The translations under genes were made by a program, and so were the position numbers. Positions 49,450-58,306 of a stretch of 64,000 nucleotides of DNA are shown here, one piece after another (the first letter of the stretch is position 1; every line of letters begins with the position of its first letter). A model generated the notes under the pieces. That model had not been told where the DNA came from and made no database searches. It was given only the letters and a program-made list of their open reading frames with translations. Source of the DNA: Paraburkholderia oxyphila NBRC 105797 (GTDB taxonomy: Bacteria > Pseudomonadota > Gammaproteobacteria > Burkholderiales > Burkholderiaceae); NCBI RefSeq assembly GCF_000685075.1, contig NZ_BAYD01000042.1, positions 19,963-83,962 on the forward strand, written 5' to 3'.

Positions 49450-51239
49450 TTTCCAAGCTGCCTACGCGGCAGCGAACTCTCGCATCGGAGGCGTCGAGCT
49501 TCGTGAACGTTTCTAAGCTGCCTACGCGGCAGCGAACGCGGAACACGTTACGCTCGACGCCGACGTGACTTTCTAAGCTGCCTACGCGGCAGCGAACGAT
49601 CAATTCGGCGAGGTGTGGTATCTGCCCCTTTTCTAAGCTGCCTACGCGGCAGCGAACCGCGCGAAGACGGCGCTCGCCCCAAACCAGGATTTCTAAGCTG
49701 CCTACGCGGCAGCGAACATAAGGCATCTGGTGTGTGCGTTGCAGGTTACTCTCTAAGCTGCCTACGCGGCAGCGAACGTTGCGGCGGCGGCGTGCCGGGC
49801 TGCATGTTTTTTCTAAGCTGCCTACGCGGCAGCGAACGATTTTTTCAGCCAAGCGCCCTCCGTGGCGTATTTCTAAGCTGCCTACGCGGCAGCGAACGGC
49901 ACGACAGCAGCGAACATGGACGAAAGCAGAGATTTTCACGCGGGAGTTTTTCTAAGCTGCCTACGCGGCAGCGAACTCCGCGGGCACCGAAACGTCTATC
50001 GAGCTCGATTTCTAAGCTGCCTACGCGGCAGCGAACTGTACTTATTCGATTGGAAAGGGTACTGAAAATTTCTAAGCTGCCTACGCGGCAGCGAACGCAA
50101 TACGCAACCCTGGCTAACCGTGATCGAATTTCTAAGCTGCCTACGCGGCAGCGAACTTCGCAAGTTGATCGACTTGCGAGAAATTGGGTTTCTAAGCTGC
50201 CTACGCGGCAGCGAACGCGGCGCGCACCGCGATTCAACTCTATATGCATTTCTAAGCTGCCTACGCGGCAGCGAACACTACAACACCAAACTCAACCCGG
50301 TTGGCGTGTTTCTAAGCTGCCTACGCGGCAGCGAACATGACCGTATCGCCGCCGATGGCGAGCGTGCAGTTTCTAAGCTGCCTACGCGGCAGCGAACAAA
50401 GCGATTGGCCTTGCGCGTGTACCGCCGGCTTTCTAAGCTGCCTACGCGGCAGCGAACTGAGTGATGGGGCTGAGCCAGTTATTCGCATATTTCTAAGCTG
50501 CCTACGCGGCAGCGAACTCGCGAACGCGGCACTGGCTACGCTGGGCGAGTTTCTAAGCTGCCTACGCGGCAGCGAACGGAAACGATGATCAGCACGAGCG
50601 CGAACGTGATTTCTAAGCTGCCTACGCGGCAGCGAACCGAGTCGTCGCTGCCTGGCCTCGGGATCATCTTTTCTAAGCTGCCTACGCGGCAGCGAACGAC
50701 ACGGCGCCGCTCAAGGCGCGAAAGGACAATTTCTAAGCTGCCTACGCGGCAGCGAACCCTGATGCTCGTCCCGAAACGCGGTTCGACGTTTTCTAAGCTG
50801 CCTACGCGGCAGCGAACTTGCTTTTGAACGTGCGTTTCATCTGGGTCGCTTTCTAAGCTGCCTACGCGGCAGCGAACGAAGTTGCCGTCGTGCAGGACTT
50901 GACCACGCGATTTCTAAGCTGCCTACGCGGCAGCGAACGATCGCGGGCTTGTCTGAAATGGTGACGCACTTTTCTAAGCTGCCTACGCGGCAGCGAACCC
51001 GGCGCGATTCGATCCGCGCCGCCGTGATCTTTTCTAAGCTGCCTACGCGGCAGCGAACCGGGATGGCTGATTCAGGACGGCGCCTATGGTGTTTCTAAGC
51101 TGCCTACGCGGCAGCGAACGCTACGCTGGGCGAGGGTGGAACGTTCGAAGTTTTCTAAGCTGCCTACGCGGCAGCGAACGAAGCGGTCTCTGTGAGCGGC
51201 AAGGTGCTCGTTTTCTAAGCTGCCTACGCGGCAGCGAAC
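49450..51239 (-). CRISPR. type I-F CRISPR array 1, 30 repeats, leader side missing
   Basis: Thirty 28-bp repeats with 29 spacers, mostly 32 nt (three of 33 nt, one aberrant gap of 51 nt at 49898-49948). In crRNA orientation (minus strand) the repeat starts GTTCGCTGCC and ends GGCAGCTTAGAAA, the type I-F class, with the inner stem CTGCCGCGTAGGCAG. Repeats are identical except the leftmost (TTCC instead of TTCT) and the one at 49750. A strongly decayed copy at 49390-49417 (ends ACGAAC) keeps the 60-bp phase, so the left side is the trailer end. The leader should lie right of 51239 but array 2 begins there. No cas gene is in the window. Confidence 0.97.
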
Positions 51240-51245
51240 CTGAAA

Positions 51246-51617
51246 GCAACTAAGAAAAGTGCAGTCCGGGGCGTGAAATGTCCTAGATTGTTCGCTGCCG
51301 CGTAGGCAGCTAAGAAAGTGAAGCCCGACCCGGATGGGCCGGTGTGCGCGTTCGCTGCCGCGTAGGCAGCTAAGAAAACGATCCAGATCGACGATGAGCC
51401 CGTGATCGTGTTCGCTGCCGCGTAGGTAGCTAAGAAACGCTTCGTCGCGATAGCGTCGAGTCACGATTTGTTCGCTGCCGCGTAGGTAGCTAAGAAAACG
51501 CCGCCGAGGCGCAGCGCGCGGCGGCGGACGTTCGCTGCCGCGTAGGCAGTCAAGGGAATTTTGGTGGCATGACAAGGCGCAACCATCGCGTTCGCTGCCA
51601 TGCAGGCAGCACGGCAA
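51246..51617 (+). CRISPR. type I-F CRISPR array 2, opposite orientation, 6 repeats plus a half repeat
   Basis: Repeats at 51290, 51350, 51410, 51470, 51530 and 51590 (28 bp each, 32-nt spacers), reading GTTCGCTGCC...GCAGCTAAGAAA on the plus strand. This ends TAAGAAA where array 1 has TTAGAAA, so it is a distinct repeat variant. The repeats at 51410 and 51470 have GGTAGC; the last two are degenerate (CAAGGGA and CACGGCAA endings), marking the trailer. At the other end only the 3' half of a repeat, GCAACTAAGAAA at 51246-51257, survives exactly in phase, directly against array 1. No leader is present. Confidence 0.95.
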
Positions 51618-51703
51618 CGACACGAAACGTTCCCTGGCAAAGTGCCTCAACGCCCGAAGCAAACCACCACGGCGTGCAATCCAGCCATCATCCTCCCAAT
51701 ACC

Positions 51704-52726
51704 TCACTCAAACAACTTCATAACATCATCATAAAGCGCCAGCGGAATGCTCACTCCATCACGCTCGCTACGCTCACGCGCCTCAAACCTCCGCTGCGAC
51801 GGCAAGCGCGCCCCTTGCCCAACCACCGCATCAAACAGCCGCTCAGCCCTTTCCTGCCCCGCCTCATAATCCGCGCCAAGAAACCGCCTCGGATCAATCG
51901 CGATCACCAATTCGCCATGGCAAGGACTCGCCCCCGCACCCTCATCGAATGCCTGCGACTCCATGCTCGTAAGATCGCCAATCAGCGCGCCCGCCAGCAA
52001 CTCCACCATGGCCGCCAGCGCCGATCCCTTGTGACCGCCAAACGTCTGCATCGCGCCTTCGAGCGCGGCGCGCGCATCCGTAGTCGGCTTCCCCTCACGA
52101 TCGATCGCCCAATGCGAAGGAATAGGCTTGCCCTCGCGCGCATGCAATTCGATATCGCCGCGTGCAATCGCGCTGGTCGCAAAATCAAAAACGAACGGAT
52201 GCCCATGCTCGCGCGGCCACGCGAAGGCGATCGGGTTGGTGCCGAACACGCCACGCGTGCCGCCAGCCGGCGCGACCCAGCTATGACTCGGGTTCATCGC
52301 AAGGCCCACGAGGCCATGCGCCGCGATCGCCTCCACCTCAGGCCAAAGCGCCGAAAAATGAAAGCAACGATTGATCGCCATCGCCGCGATTCCCTGCGTG
52401 CGGGCCTTTTCCGCCAGCACCGGCAAACCCGTCTCGAACGCCAGCAACGAAAATCCGTAGTGGGCATCCACGGCAAGGACGCCCGGCGACACATCGCGCA
52501 AGGTGGGCTCCGCGACCGGATCGACCTTGCCGCTGCGCACCGAGCGCACGCATCCAAGCAAACGGTAGATGCCGTGCGAATGGCATTCGTCGCGCTGCCC
52601 CTGCGTAATGACGCGCGCAATCGCATCCGCGTGAGCGCTCGACAGGCCGTGATGCATGAGCACCTTGCGCGCCAGCGCAAAAAGTTCGTCGAGCGAAAGC
52701 GTGACGCCCGCTTGTTGATTAGTCAT
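51704..52726 (-). CDS. Ldh2-family (malate/L-lactate type) NAD(P)-dependent dehydrogenase, possible pyrroline-2-carboxylate reductase
   Basis: A 340-aa member of the Ldh2/DpkA superfamily: DECHSHGIYRLLGCVRSV, INRCFHFSALWPEVEAIA, VAPAGGTRGVFGTNPIAFAWP and FDFATSAIARGDIELHAREG. Family enzymes reduce cyclic imines such as delta1-pyrroline-2-carboxylate or delta1-piperideine-2-carboxylate, or oxidise 2-hydroxyacids. It overlaps the aldehyde dehydrogenase gene by 8 bp at the end of the hydroxyproline operon, so a cyclic-imine reductase for 3-hydroxyproline- or proline-derived imines is favoured. Confidence 0.85.
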   Translation of the reverse strand: MTNQQAGVTLSLDELFALARKVLMHHGLSSAHADAIARVITQGQRDECHSHGIYRLLGCVRSVRSGKVDPVAEPTLRDVSPGVLAVDAHYGFSLLAFETGLPVLAEKARTQGIAAMAINRCFHFSALWPEVEAIAAHGLVGLAMNPSHSWVAPAGGTRGVFGTNPIAFAWPREHGHPFVFDFATSAIARGDIELHAREGKPIPSHWAIDREGKPTTDARAALEGAMQTFGGHKGSALAAMVELLAGALIGDLTSMESQAFDEGAGASPCHGELVIAIDPRRFLGADYEAGQERAERLFDAVVGQGARLPSQRRFEARERSERDGVSIPLALYDDVMKLFE

Positions 52727-54311
52727 CCCGATTTCCCTCCCGAGTAATCACTCCCTCCACGCGCCGCATGAGGCCGAGCGGATTCCCCTCGCGTAACGCC
52801 ACGGGCAGCAAATCGTCCGGCAAATCCTGATACGAGACCGGGCGCAGAAAACGCTCGATGGCGCGGCTGCCCACCGAGGTCGTGCGCGCATCGGTGGTCG
52901 CCGGAAACGGTCCGCCGTGCACCATCGCATGCGCGACTTCCACGCCGGTGCCGAAGCCGTTCGCCAGGATGCGGCCCGCCTTGCGTTCGAGCGTGGGCAG
53001 GAGCGTGCGGCAGGCTTCGTGATCGGCCGACTCGAGATGCAAGGCCACCGTCAATTGGCCTTCGAGCGCCCTCAACACGCCATGCAATTCCGCCAGATCC
53101 TTGCAACGCACGATGAGCGATGCCGGGCCGAACACTTCGTCGCGCAACCCCGGTTCTGCGAGGAACGCCTCGGCCGTGGTCGCAAAAAGCGCCGCCTGAG
53201 CGTCGAAGCGGCCGCCCTCCGGACCGTGTGCGAGCCGTTCCACGTTGGGATTCGCGGCGAGACGATCGACGCCCTTGCAATAGTTCGCGTGAATGCCGGG
53301 CGTGAGCATCGTCGCTGCGCCGATGTTGCCGAGCGCGGCGCTTGCGGCCTGTTCGAATGCGCGCAAGGCGTCGCCTTGCACGGCCAGCACGAGACCCGGA
53401 TTCGTGCAGAACTGTCCGGCGCCCAGCGTGAGCGAGGCGGCGAACTGCTGCGCGATCGCCACGCCGCGCGCCGCCAGCGCACCCGGCAGCAACACCACCG
53501 GGTTGATCGAACTCATCTCCGCATAGACCGGCACCGGTTCGGGGCGCGCGTTCGCAATCTTCATGAGCGCCACGCCCGCCGCGCGCGAGCCCGTGAAGCC
53601 CACCGCCTTGATGCGGTGATCGGCCACCAGCGCCTGGCCGATAGCAAGCCCGCTGTCGAACAGCATCGAGAACACGCCTTCGGGCAGGCCGCACGCCAGC
53701 ACGGCGCGCTGGATCGCGCGCCCCACGAGCTCCGAGGTGCCAGGATGCGCGCTATGCGCCTTCACGATCACCGGGCAGCCCGCCGCCAGCGCCGAAGCCG
53801 TATCGCCGCCCGCCACCGAGAATGCCAGCGGGAAATTCGACGCGCCGAACACCGCCACCGGCCCAAGCGCGATGTTGCGCAACCGCAGGTCCACGCGCGG
53901 CAGCGGCTTGCGCTCGGGCTGCGCGGGATCGATGCGCGCATCGATGAAATCGCCGTTGCGCAGCACCGCGGCAAAGAGCTTCAGTTGGCCGACCGTGCGC
54001 CCGCGCTCGCCTTCGATACGCGCGCGCGGCAAGCCGGTTTCGGCCATGCAGCGTTCGATCAGCGCGTCGCCGATCGCATTGATCTGCTTTCCTATGGTTT
54101 CGAGAAACGCCGCGCGTGCTTCCAGACTGGTTTCGCGGTACGTATCGAAAGCGCTCTCGGCAAGCGCACAGGCGCGCTCGAGATCGTCTTGCGTCGCGCC
54201 GCCGAATGCCGGCTCGAGCGCCTCGCCCGTGCGAGCGTCGACGCCATGAAATGCGCCGTTCGTGCCTCGCACGCTTGCCGCGCCGATCAGCGACTGGCCG
54301 GTTAAGGTCAT
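52719..54311 (-). CDS. 2-oxoglutarate semialdehyde (2,5-dioxopentanoate) dehydrogenase
   Basis: A 530-aa aldehyde dehydrogenase of the KGSADH type III-like group: GPVAVFGASNFPLAFSVAGGDTASALAAGCPVIVKAH, NAD-binding FTGSRAAGVAL, catalytic Glu in AEMSSINPVVL and nucleophile Cys in GAGQFCTNPG. Such enzymes give 2-oxoglutarate in hydroxyproline, glucarate and arabinose catabolism. ATG 54311 follows GAGGG; eleven extra upstream codons are rejected. It completes the pathway started by LhpA. Confidence 0.9.
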   Translation of the reverse strand: MTLTGQSLIGAASVRGTNGAFHGVDARTGEALEPAFGGATQDDLERACALAESAFDTYRETSLEARAAFLETIGKQINAIGDALIERCMAETGLPRARIEGERGRTVGQLKLFAAVLRNGDFIDARIDPAQPERKPLPRVDLRLRNIALGPVAVFGASNFPLAFSVAGGDTASALAAGCPVIVKAHSAHPGTSELVGRAIQRAVLACGLPEGVFSMLFDSGLAIGQALVADHRIKAVGFTGSRAAGVALMKIANARPEPVPVYAEMSSINPVVLLPGALAARGVAIAQQFAASLTLGAGQFCTNPGLVLAVQGDALRAFEQAASAALGNIGAATMLTPGIHANYCKGVDRLAANPNVERLAHGPEGGRFDAQAALFATTAEAFLAEPGLRDEVFGPASLIVRCKDLAELHGVLRALEGQLTVALHLESADHEACRTLLPTLERKAGRILANGFGTGVEVAHAMVHGGPFPATTDARTTSVGSRAIERFLRPVSYQDLPDDLLPVALREGNPLGLMRRVEGVITREGNRDD

Positions 54312-54420
54312 ATTGCCCTCTTCAAAAAACCACCGGGCCGGCAAGGCCCGGATTCAAAACGGATTGGAATCCGGCGGCACGAATGGCGTGTGGCCTGCCG
54401 CCGGATGGCGAACTGCGGCG

Positions 54421-56064
54421 TTACTGATCGTCGTCGTCGAGTTGCAGCTTGTGGGCCGGCACGCCGGTATTGGCGCCCCAGTAGTAGATGCCGAGGCTCG
54501 CGAGCGCAACCACCACCGTGTCGTAGGGGTGAGCGAGCGCGCCCGTCCCGCCAAAGCTGCCTTGCCACGAGAGCACGATCATCACCACATAGAACGCGAT
54601 GAGCCACATCGACGAGCGCACCTGGTCCGCCAGGCTCAATTGGCGCGTGGGCACGAAGCGGCCTGCCGCGAGATAGATCACGAACATCACGATCTGCAAG
54701 CCGAGCAGCCACGAAACGGTGCCCCAGCCCGACCAGTAGACGATCAACGCGGCAATCACGAACGACACCGGCCCGACGATGCCGAAGCGCCCGACGCGGA
54801 ACGGCCGTGCCATATCGGGCGCATTACGGCGCAGCGCAGCGACGGAGATGGGCGCCACCGCATAGCTCAGCACGAGCGCCGCCGACACCACGTTGATGAG
54901 CGCTTCCCATGAGGGGAACGGCAGCGTCCAGAACACCGCGAGCGCGAAGGTGAGCCACAGGCCCGGACGCGGAATGCCCGAGGCCTCGTCCACCCGCGTG
55001 AACACGCGAAAGAACGTGCCCGTCTTCGCCCATGCATAGACCACGCGCGGCGTGGCGTTCATGTAGATGTTGCCGCAGCCGCTCGGCGAGATTGCCGCGT
55101 CGGCCACCACCATATAGGCGAGCCAGCCCACGCCCAATGCGAGCGCGATATCGCGGTACGGCAGCGAGAAGGCCTTGCTCACGCCTTCCCAGCCGCTCTT
55201 GAGCGCATCGGTGGGAATGCTGCCGATGAACGCGAGTTGCAGCAGCACGTAGATCAGCGTGGAAAGCAGGACCGAGAGGATCAGCGCGATGGGAATCGTG
55301 CGCTGCGGATTGCGCACTTCGCTCGCCACCGAGATGATCGGCGTGAGGCCGAGGTAGGCGAAGATGATGCCGCCCGCCGAGACCGCCATTTCGATACCCG
55401 ACATGCCAAACGGCGCGAAGCCGTGCACGGTGAGATTGGCGGGCTTGAAGAACGTGAACAGCACGCCGATCACCGAGAGCGGCACGATGAACTTGAAGAT
55501 GCTGATGAGGTTGTTCGCCCGCGCGAAAGTCTTCACGCTCGAATAGTTCAGCCAGAAGAACAGACACAGGAGTGCGAACTGAACGAACCAGCCCACCGTC
55601 GTAGGGTTGCCCGAATCGGGCTTGCTCAGCATGGGGAACCAGGCGGCGGCGTACTGGCGCGCGGCCACGACTTCGATGGCGATCAGGCTGGAGAACGCGA
55701 TGAGCGTGACAAAGCCCATCAGATAACCGAGCAGCGGTCCGTGCGAGTACACGGGGTAGCGCACCACGCCGCCCGCGCGCGGCAGCGCCGCGCCCAGCTC
55801 GCAATAGACGAGACCGAGCAGCAGTACCGCAAAACCGCCGATCAGCCAGGAAATGATGCCCGCCGGTCCCGCGATGGCCGAGACGTGACTGGAAGCGAAC
55901 AACCACCCCGAGCCGAAGATGGCGCCGAGGCCGATGAAGGTCAGATCGGTGAGCGAGAGTTGTTTCTTGAAGCGGCCAGCGCCTGCCTGCTCATCGAATG
56001 CATGGCCCGCATTCTCCACATTACTTAGTGATGCAGAACGATGCAGATTGCCTTGTGTGGACAT
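54421..56064 (-). CDS. APC-family amino acid permease, probable hydroxyproline importer
   Basis: A 547-aa APC-superfamily permease with about 12-14 membrane helices: LSLTDLTFIGLGAIFGSGWLFASSHVSAIAGPAGIISWLIGG (helix 1 unwound motif GSGW), GLVYCELGAALPRAGGVVRYPVYSHG and a charged C-terminal tail LQLDDDDQ. ATG 56064 has GGAG upstream. Its place inside the lhp cluster, between the deaminase and aldehyde dehydrogenase, points to uptake of hydroxyproline or a related imino acid. Confidence 0.88.
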   Translation of the reverse strand: MSTQGNLHRSASLSNVENAGHAFDEQAGAGRFKKQLSLTDLTFIGLGAIFGSGWLFASSHVSAIAGPAGIISWLIGGFAVLLLGLVYCELGAALPRAGGVVRYPVYSHGPLLGYLMGFVTLIAFSSLIAIEVVAARQYAAAWFPMLSKPDSGNPTTVGWFVQFALLCLFFWLNYSSVKTFARANNLISIFKFIVPLSVIGVLFTFFKPANLTVHGFAPFGMSGIEMAVSAGGIIFAYLGLTPIISVASEVRNPQRTIPIALILSVLLSTLIYVLLQLAFIGSIPTDALKSGWEGVSKAFSLPYRDIALALGVGWLAYMVVADAAISPSGCGNIYMNATPRVVYAWAKTGTFFRVFTRVDEASGIPRPGLWLTFALAVFWTLPFPSWEALINVVSAALVLSYAVAPISVAALRRNAPDMARPFRVGRFGIVGPVSFVIAALIVYWSGWGTVSWLLGLQIVMFVIYLAAGRFVPTRQLSLADQVRSSMWLIAFYVVMIVLSWQGSFGGTGALAHPYDTVVVALASLGIYYWGANTGVPAHKLQLDDDDQ

Positions 56065-56174
56065 AGCCGTGTCTCCTCGTATAGGAATGAGGCCGCGGAC
56101 GTTGCCGTGCCGCGCCTCACCCTGGCCGGCAGGCACGGCTACGCGAATTGCGCCGCGCGGCGTGCGAGGGTTTC

Positions 56175-56200
56175 GGGTCTGTTCACAGACGAACAGACCC
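56175..56200 (-). terminator. hairpin after lhpC
   Basis: GGGTCTGTTC pairs perfectly with GAACAGACCC around 6 nt, 7 bp after the lhpC stop and 111 bp before the permease start; it may give partial termination within the cluster. Confidence 0.65.
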
Positions 56201-56207
56201 TAAGGCA

Positions 56208-57128
56208 TTACAGACCCACGTCGGGCAGTTGCGGGCGCGTCGCGAGCGCCTTCTCCACCACGGCCTTCACATGCGCGAGCGCTTCGCCTTCCAGCGCGAG
56301 GCGCGGCGGACGCGTGAGCGCGCTGCCGCGGCCCACGAGCTCTTCGCACAGCTTGATGCACTGCACGAGGTCCGGGCGCGCGTCGAGGTGCAGCAGCGGC
56401 ATGAACCAGTGATAGAGCGCGAGCGCCTCATCGAAACGCTTTTGCTTCGCGAGGCGGAACAGCGTCTCGCCTTCCTTCGGGAACACGTTCGACATGCCCG
56501 AGACCCAGCCCTCCGCGCCCACAGCGATGCTCTCGACCACCACGTCGTCGAGGCCCGCGAACAGCACGAAGCGGTCGCCCACGGCGTTGCGCAAGTCGAT
56601 GAAGCGGCGCGTGTCGCCCGAGGAGTCCTTGAAGCAGACGATGTTTTCGCAATCCTGAATGGCGATCAGCACGTCGGGCGTGACGTCGTTCTTGTAGATC
56701 GGCGGGTTGTTGTAGACCATCACCGGCAGGTCGGTGCTCGACGCCACCGCGCGAAAGTGCGCGGCCGTCTCGTGCGGCTTGGCGGAGTACACGAGCGCCG
56801 GCATCACCATCACGCCGTCCACGCCCACGCGCTGCGCTTCGCGCACGGTCTGGCGCGCGAACTCGGTGGTGAATTCAGCCACGCCCGCGATCACCGGCAC
56901 CTTGCCGCCCGCCGCGTCGCGCGCGGCTTCGATCACAGCCAGCTTCTCGCTGGTGTTCAGCGAGGTGTTCTCGCCCACGGTGCCACACACCACGAGGCCC
57001 GAGACGCCGTCCTTGACGAGGTTGCTCACCACGCGGTGAGTCGCATCGATATCGACCGAGAAGTCCGGCTTGAACTGGGTGCTGACGGCGGGAAACACCC
57101 CGCTCCATTGGATCGCGTTGCGGCTCAC
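56208..57128 (-). CDS. lhpC: DHDPS-family delta1-pyrroline-4-hydroxy-2-carboxylate deaminase
   Basis: A 306-aa class I aldolase-fold enzyme of the dihydrodipicolinate synthase family: GLVVCGTVGENTSLN (GTTGE-like motif), MVYNNPPIYKNDVTP with the catalytic Tyr and Schiff-base Lys in IVCFKDSSGD. In the L-hydroxyproline pathway this family member converts delta1-pyrroline-4-hydroxy-2-carboxylate to 2-oxoglutarate semialdehyde and ammonia. Assignment rests on the complete set of pathway neighbours. Confidence 0.9.
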   Translation of the reverse strand: MSRNAIQWSGVFPAVSTQFKPDFSVDIDATHRVVSNLVKDGVSGLVVCGTVGENTSLNTSEKLAVIEAARDAAGGKVPVIAGVAEFTTEFARQTVREAQRVGVDGVMVMPALVYSAKPHETAAHFRAVASSTDLPVMVYNNPPIYKNDVTPDVLIAIQDCENIVCFKDSSGDTRRFIDLRNAVGDRFVLFAGLDDVVVESIAVGAEGWVSGMSNVFPKEGETLFRLAKQKRFDEALALYHWFMPLLHLDARPDLVQCIKLCEELVGRGSALTRPPRLALEGEALAHVKAVVEKALATRPQLPDVGL

Positions 57129-57382
57129 AGTGACAATCTCCTTCGTTGAATGGATCGCGCCAACACAGTGTGGCGATGTGAAGAAGTATCGCTATCCAGC
57201 GGGCGTAAAGCTTGGGGGCTTTCGCGACTCAAAAAGACGAAATCGGCACAATCGGGCACGCCAGCGTAAACGCGTGGGATGCGTCGGTGAACCGTATCCG
57301 GGACAACCCCTAGATATACGCGCGCGAATCTTGCTTCCGTACAGCGTATGCGGCCCGTGGGCCTGCCCGCCCGCGTGCCCGG

Positions 57383-58156
57383 TCAATCCGCGTCGCCAGT
57401 CTGCGGATGCAGCACCGCCCGATATTGACTCGGCGTCAGGCCCACGGTGGCCTTGAACTGACGCGTAAATGCGCTGTGATCGTTATAGCCGCAGCGCGTG
57501 GCGATGTCGGTGATGCTAAGGTCGCCGGCCAGCAACTCGGAGGCGGCGTCGAGCCGTGTCTTCAGCAGCATCTGGCGCGGCGTGAGGTGGAAGATCTTGT
57601 GGAAGTAGCGCTCGATCTGCGCCACTGACATGTCGATGAGCGTGGCCAGATGCGAAAGCTTGAGCGGCTGTGCGTAGTTGTCCTGGATGTATTTCGCGGC
57701 GATGGCGAGGCGCTGATACGCGGGGTGCGTGCCCTCGGCCGCCTGCAGGTCGCGCGAGATGCCGGCCACGCCCAGCACGCGCCCTTGTGCGTCATGCAGC
57801 GGGACTTTCGAGGTGAGGCACCAGCCCGGCTGGCGCCCCGGATAGAGATGCAGTTCGAGCTGGTCGATGAGCCGGCTGTTCAGGCGCACGACGGCTTCGT
57901 CCTGTTCCGTGTAGATGCGGCCGAAGCGCCTCGGGAAGACCTCCTCCGCGGTCTTGCCGAGCAGCGCGCGCTTGTCCTTGAAGCCGCAGCGCGCGGCGAG
58001 CGTGGCGTTGGCAATCACATAGCGCGCCTCGTCGTCTTTCACGAAGAAGACCACATCGGGCATCGCGTCGAAGAGCGGCTCCAGCAGTGAGAAGTGCGCC
58101 ACCATCTGCGGCAGCGTCGTGTGTTCGTTGGGAGTGGGCAGAACCAGTTCGGGCAT
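57383..58156 (-). CDS. PAS-domain AraC-family regulator of hydroxyproline catabolism
   Basis: A 257-aa regulator with an N-terminal PAS-like domain (residues about 25-140: FDAMPDVVFFVKDDEARYVIANATLAARCGF, KTAEEVFP, VLGVAGISRDL) and a C-terminal AraC DNA-binding domain with two HTH motifs (LSHLATLIDMSVAQIERYF and DIATRCGYNDHSAFTRQFKATVGLTPSQYR). This PAS-AraC layout matches LhpR-type activators in pseudomonads and Burkholderia. It is encoded between the dehydrogenase and deaminase genes on the same strand. Confidence 0.9.
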   Translation of the reverse strand: MPELVLPTPNEHTTLPQMVAHFSLLEPLFDAMPDVVFFVKDDEARYVIANATLAARCGFKDKRALLGKTAEEVFPRRFGRIYTEQDEAVVRLNSRLIDQLELHLYPGRQPGWCLTSKVPLHDAQGRVLGVAGISRDLQAAEGTHPAYQRLAIAAKYIQDNYAQPLKLSHLATLIDMSVAQIERYFHKIFHLTPRQMLLKTRLDAASELLAGDLSITDIATRCGYNDHSAFTRQFKATVGLTPSQYRAVLHPQTGDAD

Positions 58157-58246
58157 CGCGAGGCATGACGAGTCGGAATCGGCTCGATTATGCCCTTGCG
58201 ATGCAGGCTTGCGTATCCACGCCGGGCACATCTGCGAAAGAAAATC

Positions 58247-58277
58247 GGGCGGCGGCGCGATGTGCGCGCCGCCGCCC
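58247..58277 (-). terminator. strong terminator of the D-hydroxyproline dehydrogenase operon
   Basis: GGGCGGCGGCGCG pairs perfectly with CGCGCCGCCGCCC around 5 nt, extendable by ATC/GAT to 16 bp. On the minus strand TTTTCTTTC follows. It separates the dehydrogenase operon (stop at 58307) from the araC gene. Confidence 0.85.
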
Positions 58278-58306
58278 GATGTCTGTGCAGATGCACAGGC
58301 CCTCCG

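Noticed and set aside
49382..50827. Several long frames on both strands encoding repeated SKLPTRQRT, LSCLRGSE or VRCRVGSLE peptides, resembling a repeat protein
   Set aside because: They are translations of the CRISPR repeats and spacers; the 60-bp period is a multiple of three, so frames stay open by chance.
49355..51703. Type I-F cas genes or Tn7-like transposon genes near the arrays
   Set aside because: No Cas1, Cas3, Csy or Tns-like protein is encoded on either strand in or around the arrays within the window.
52917..54305. 462-aa plus-strand open frame opposite the aldehyde dehydrogenase
   Set aside because: Arg/His/Ala-rich without motifs; the aldehyde dehydrogenase on the minus strand is unmistakable.
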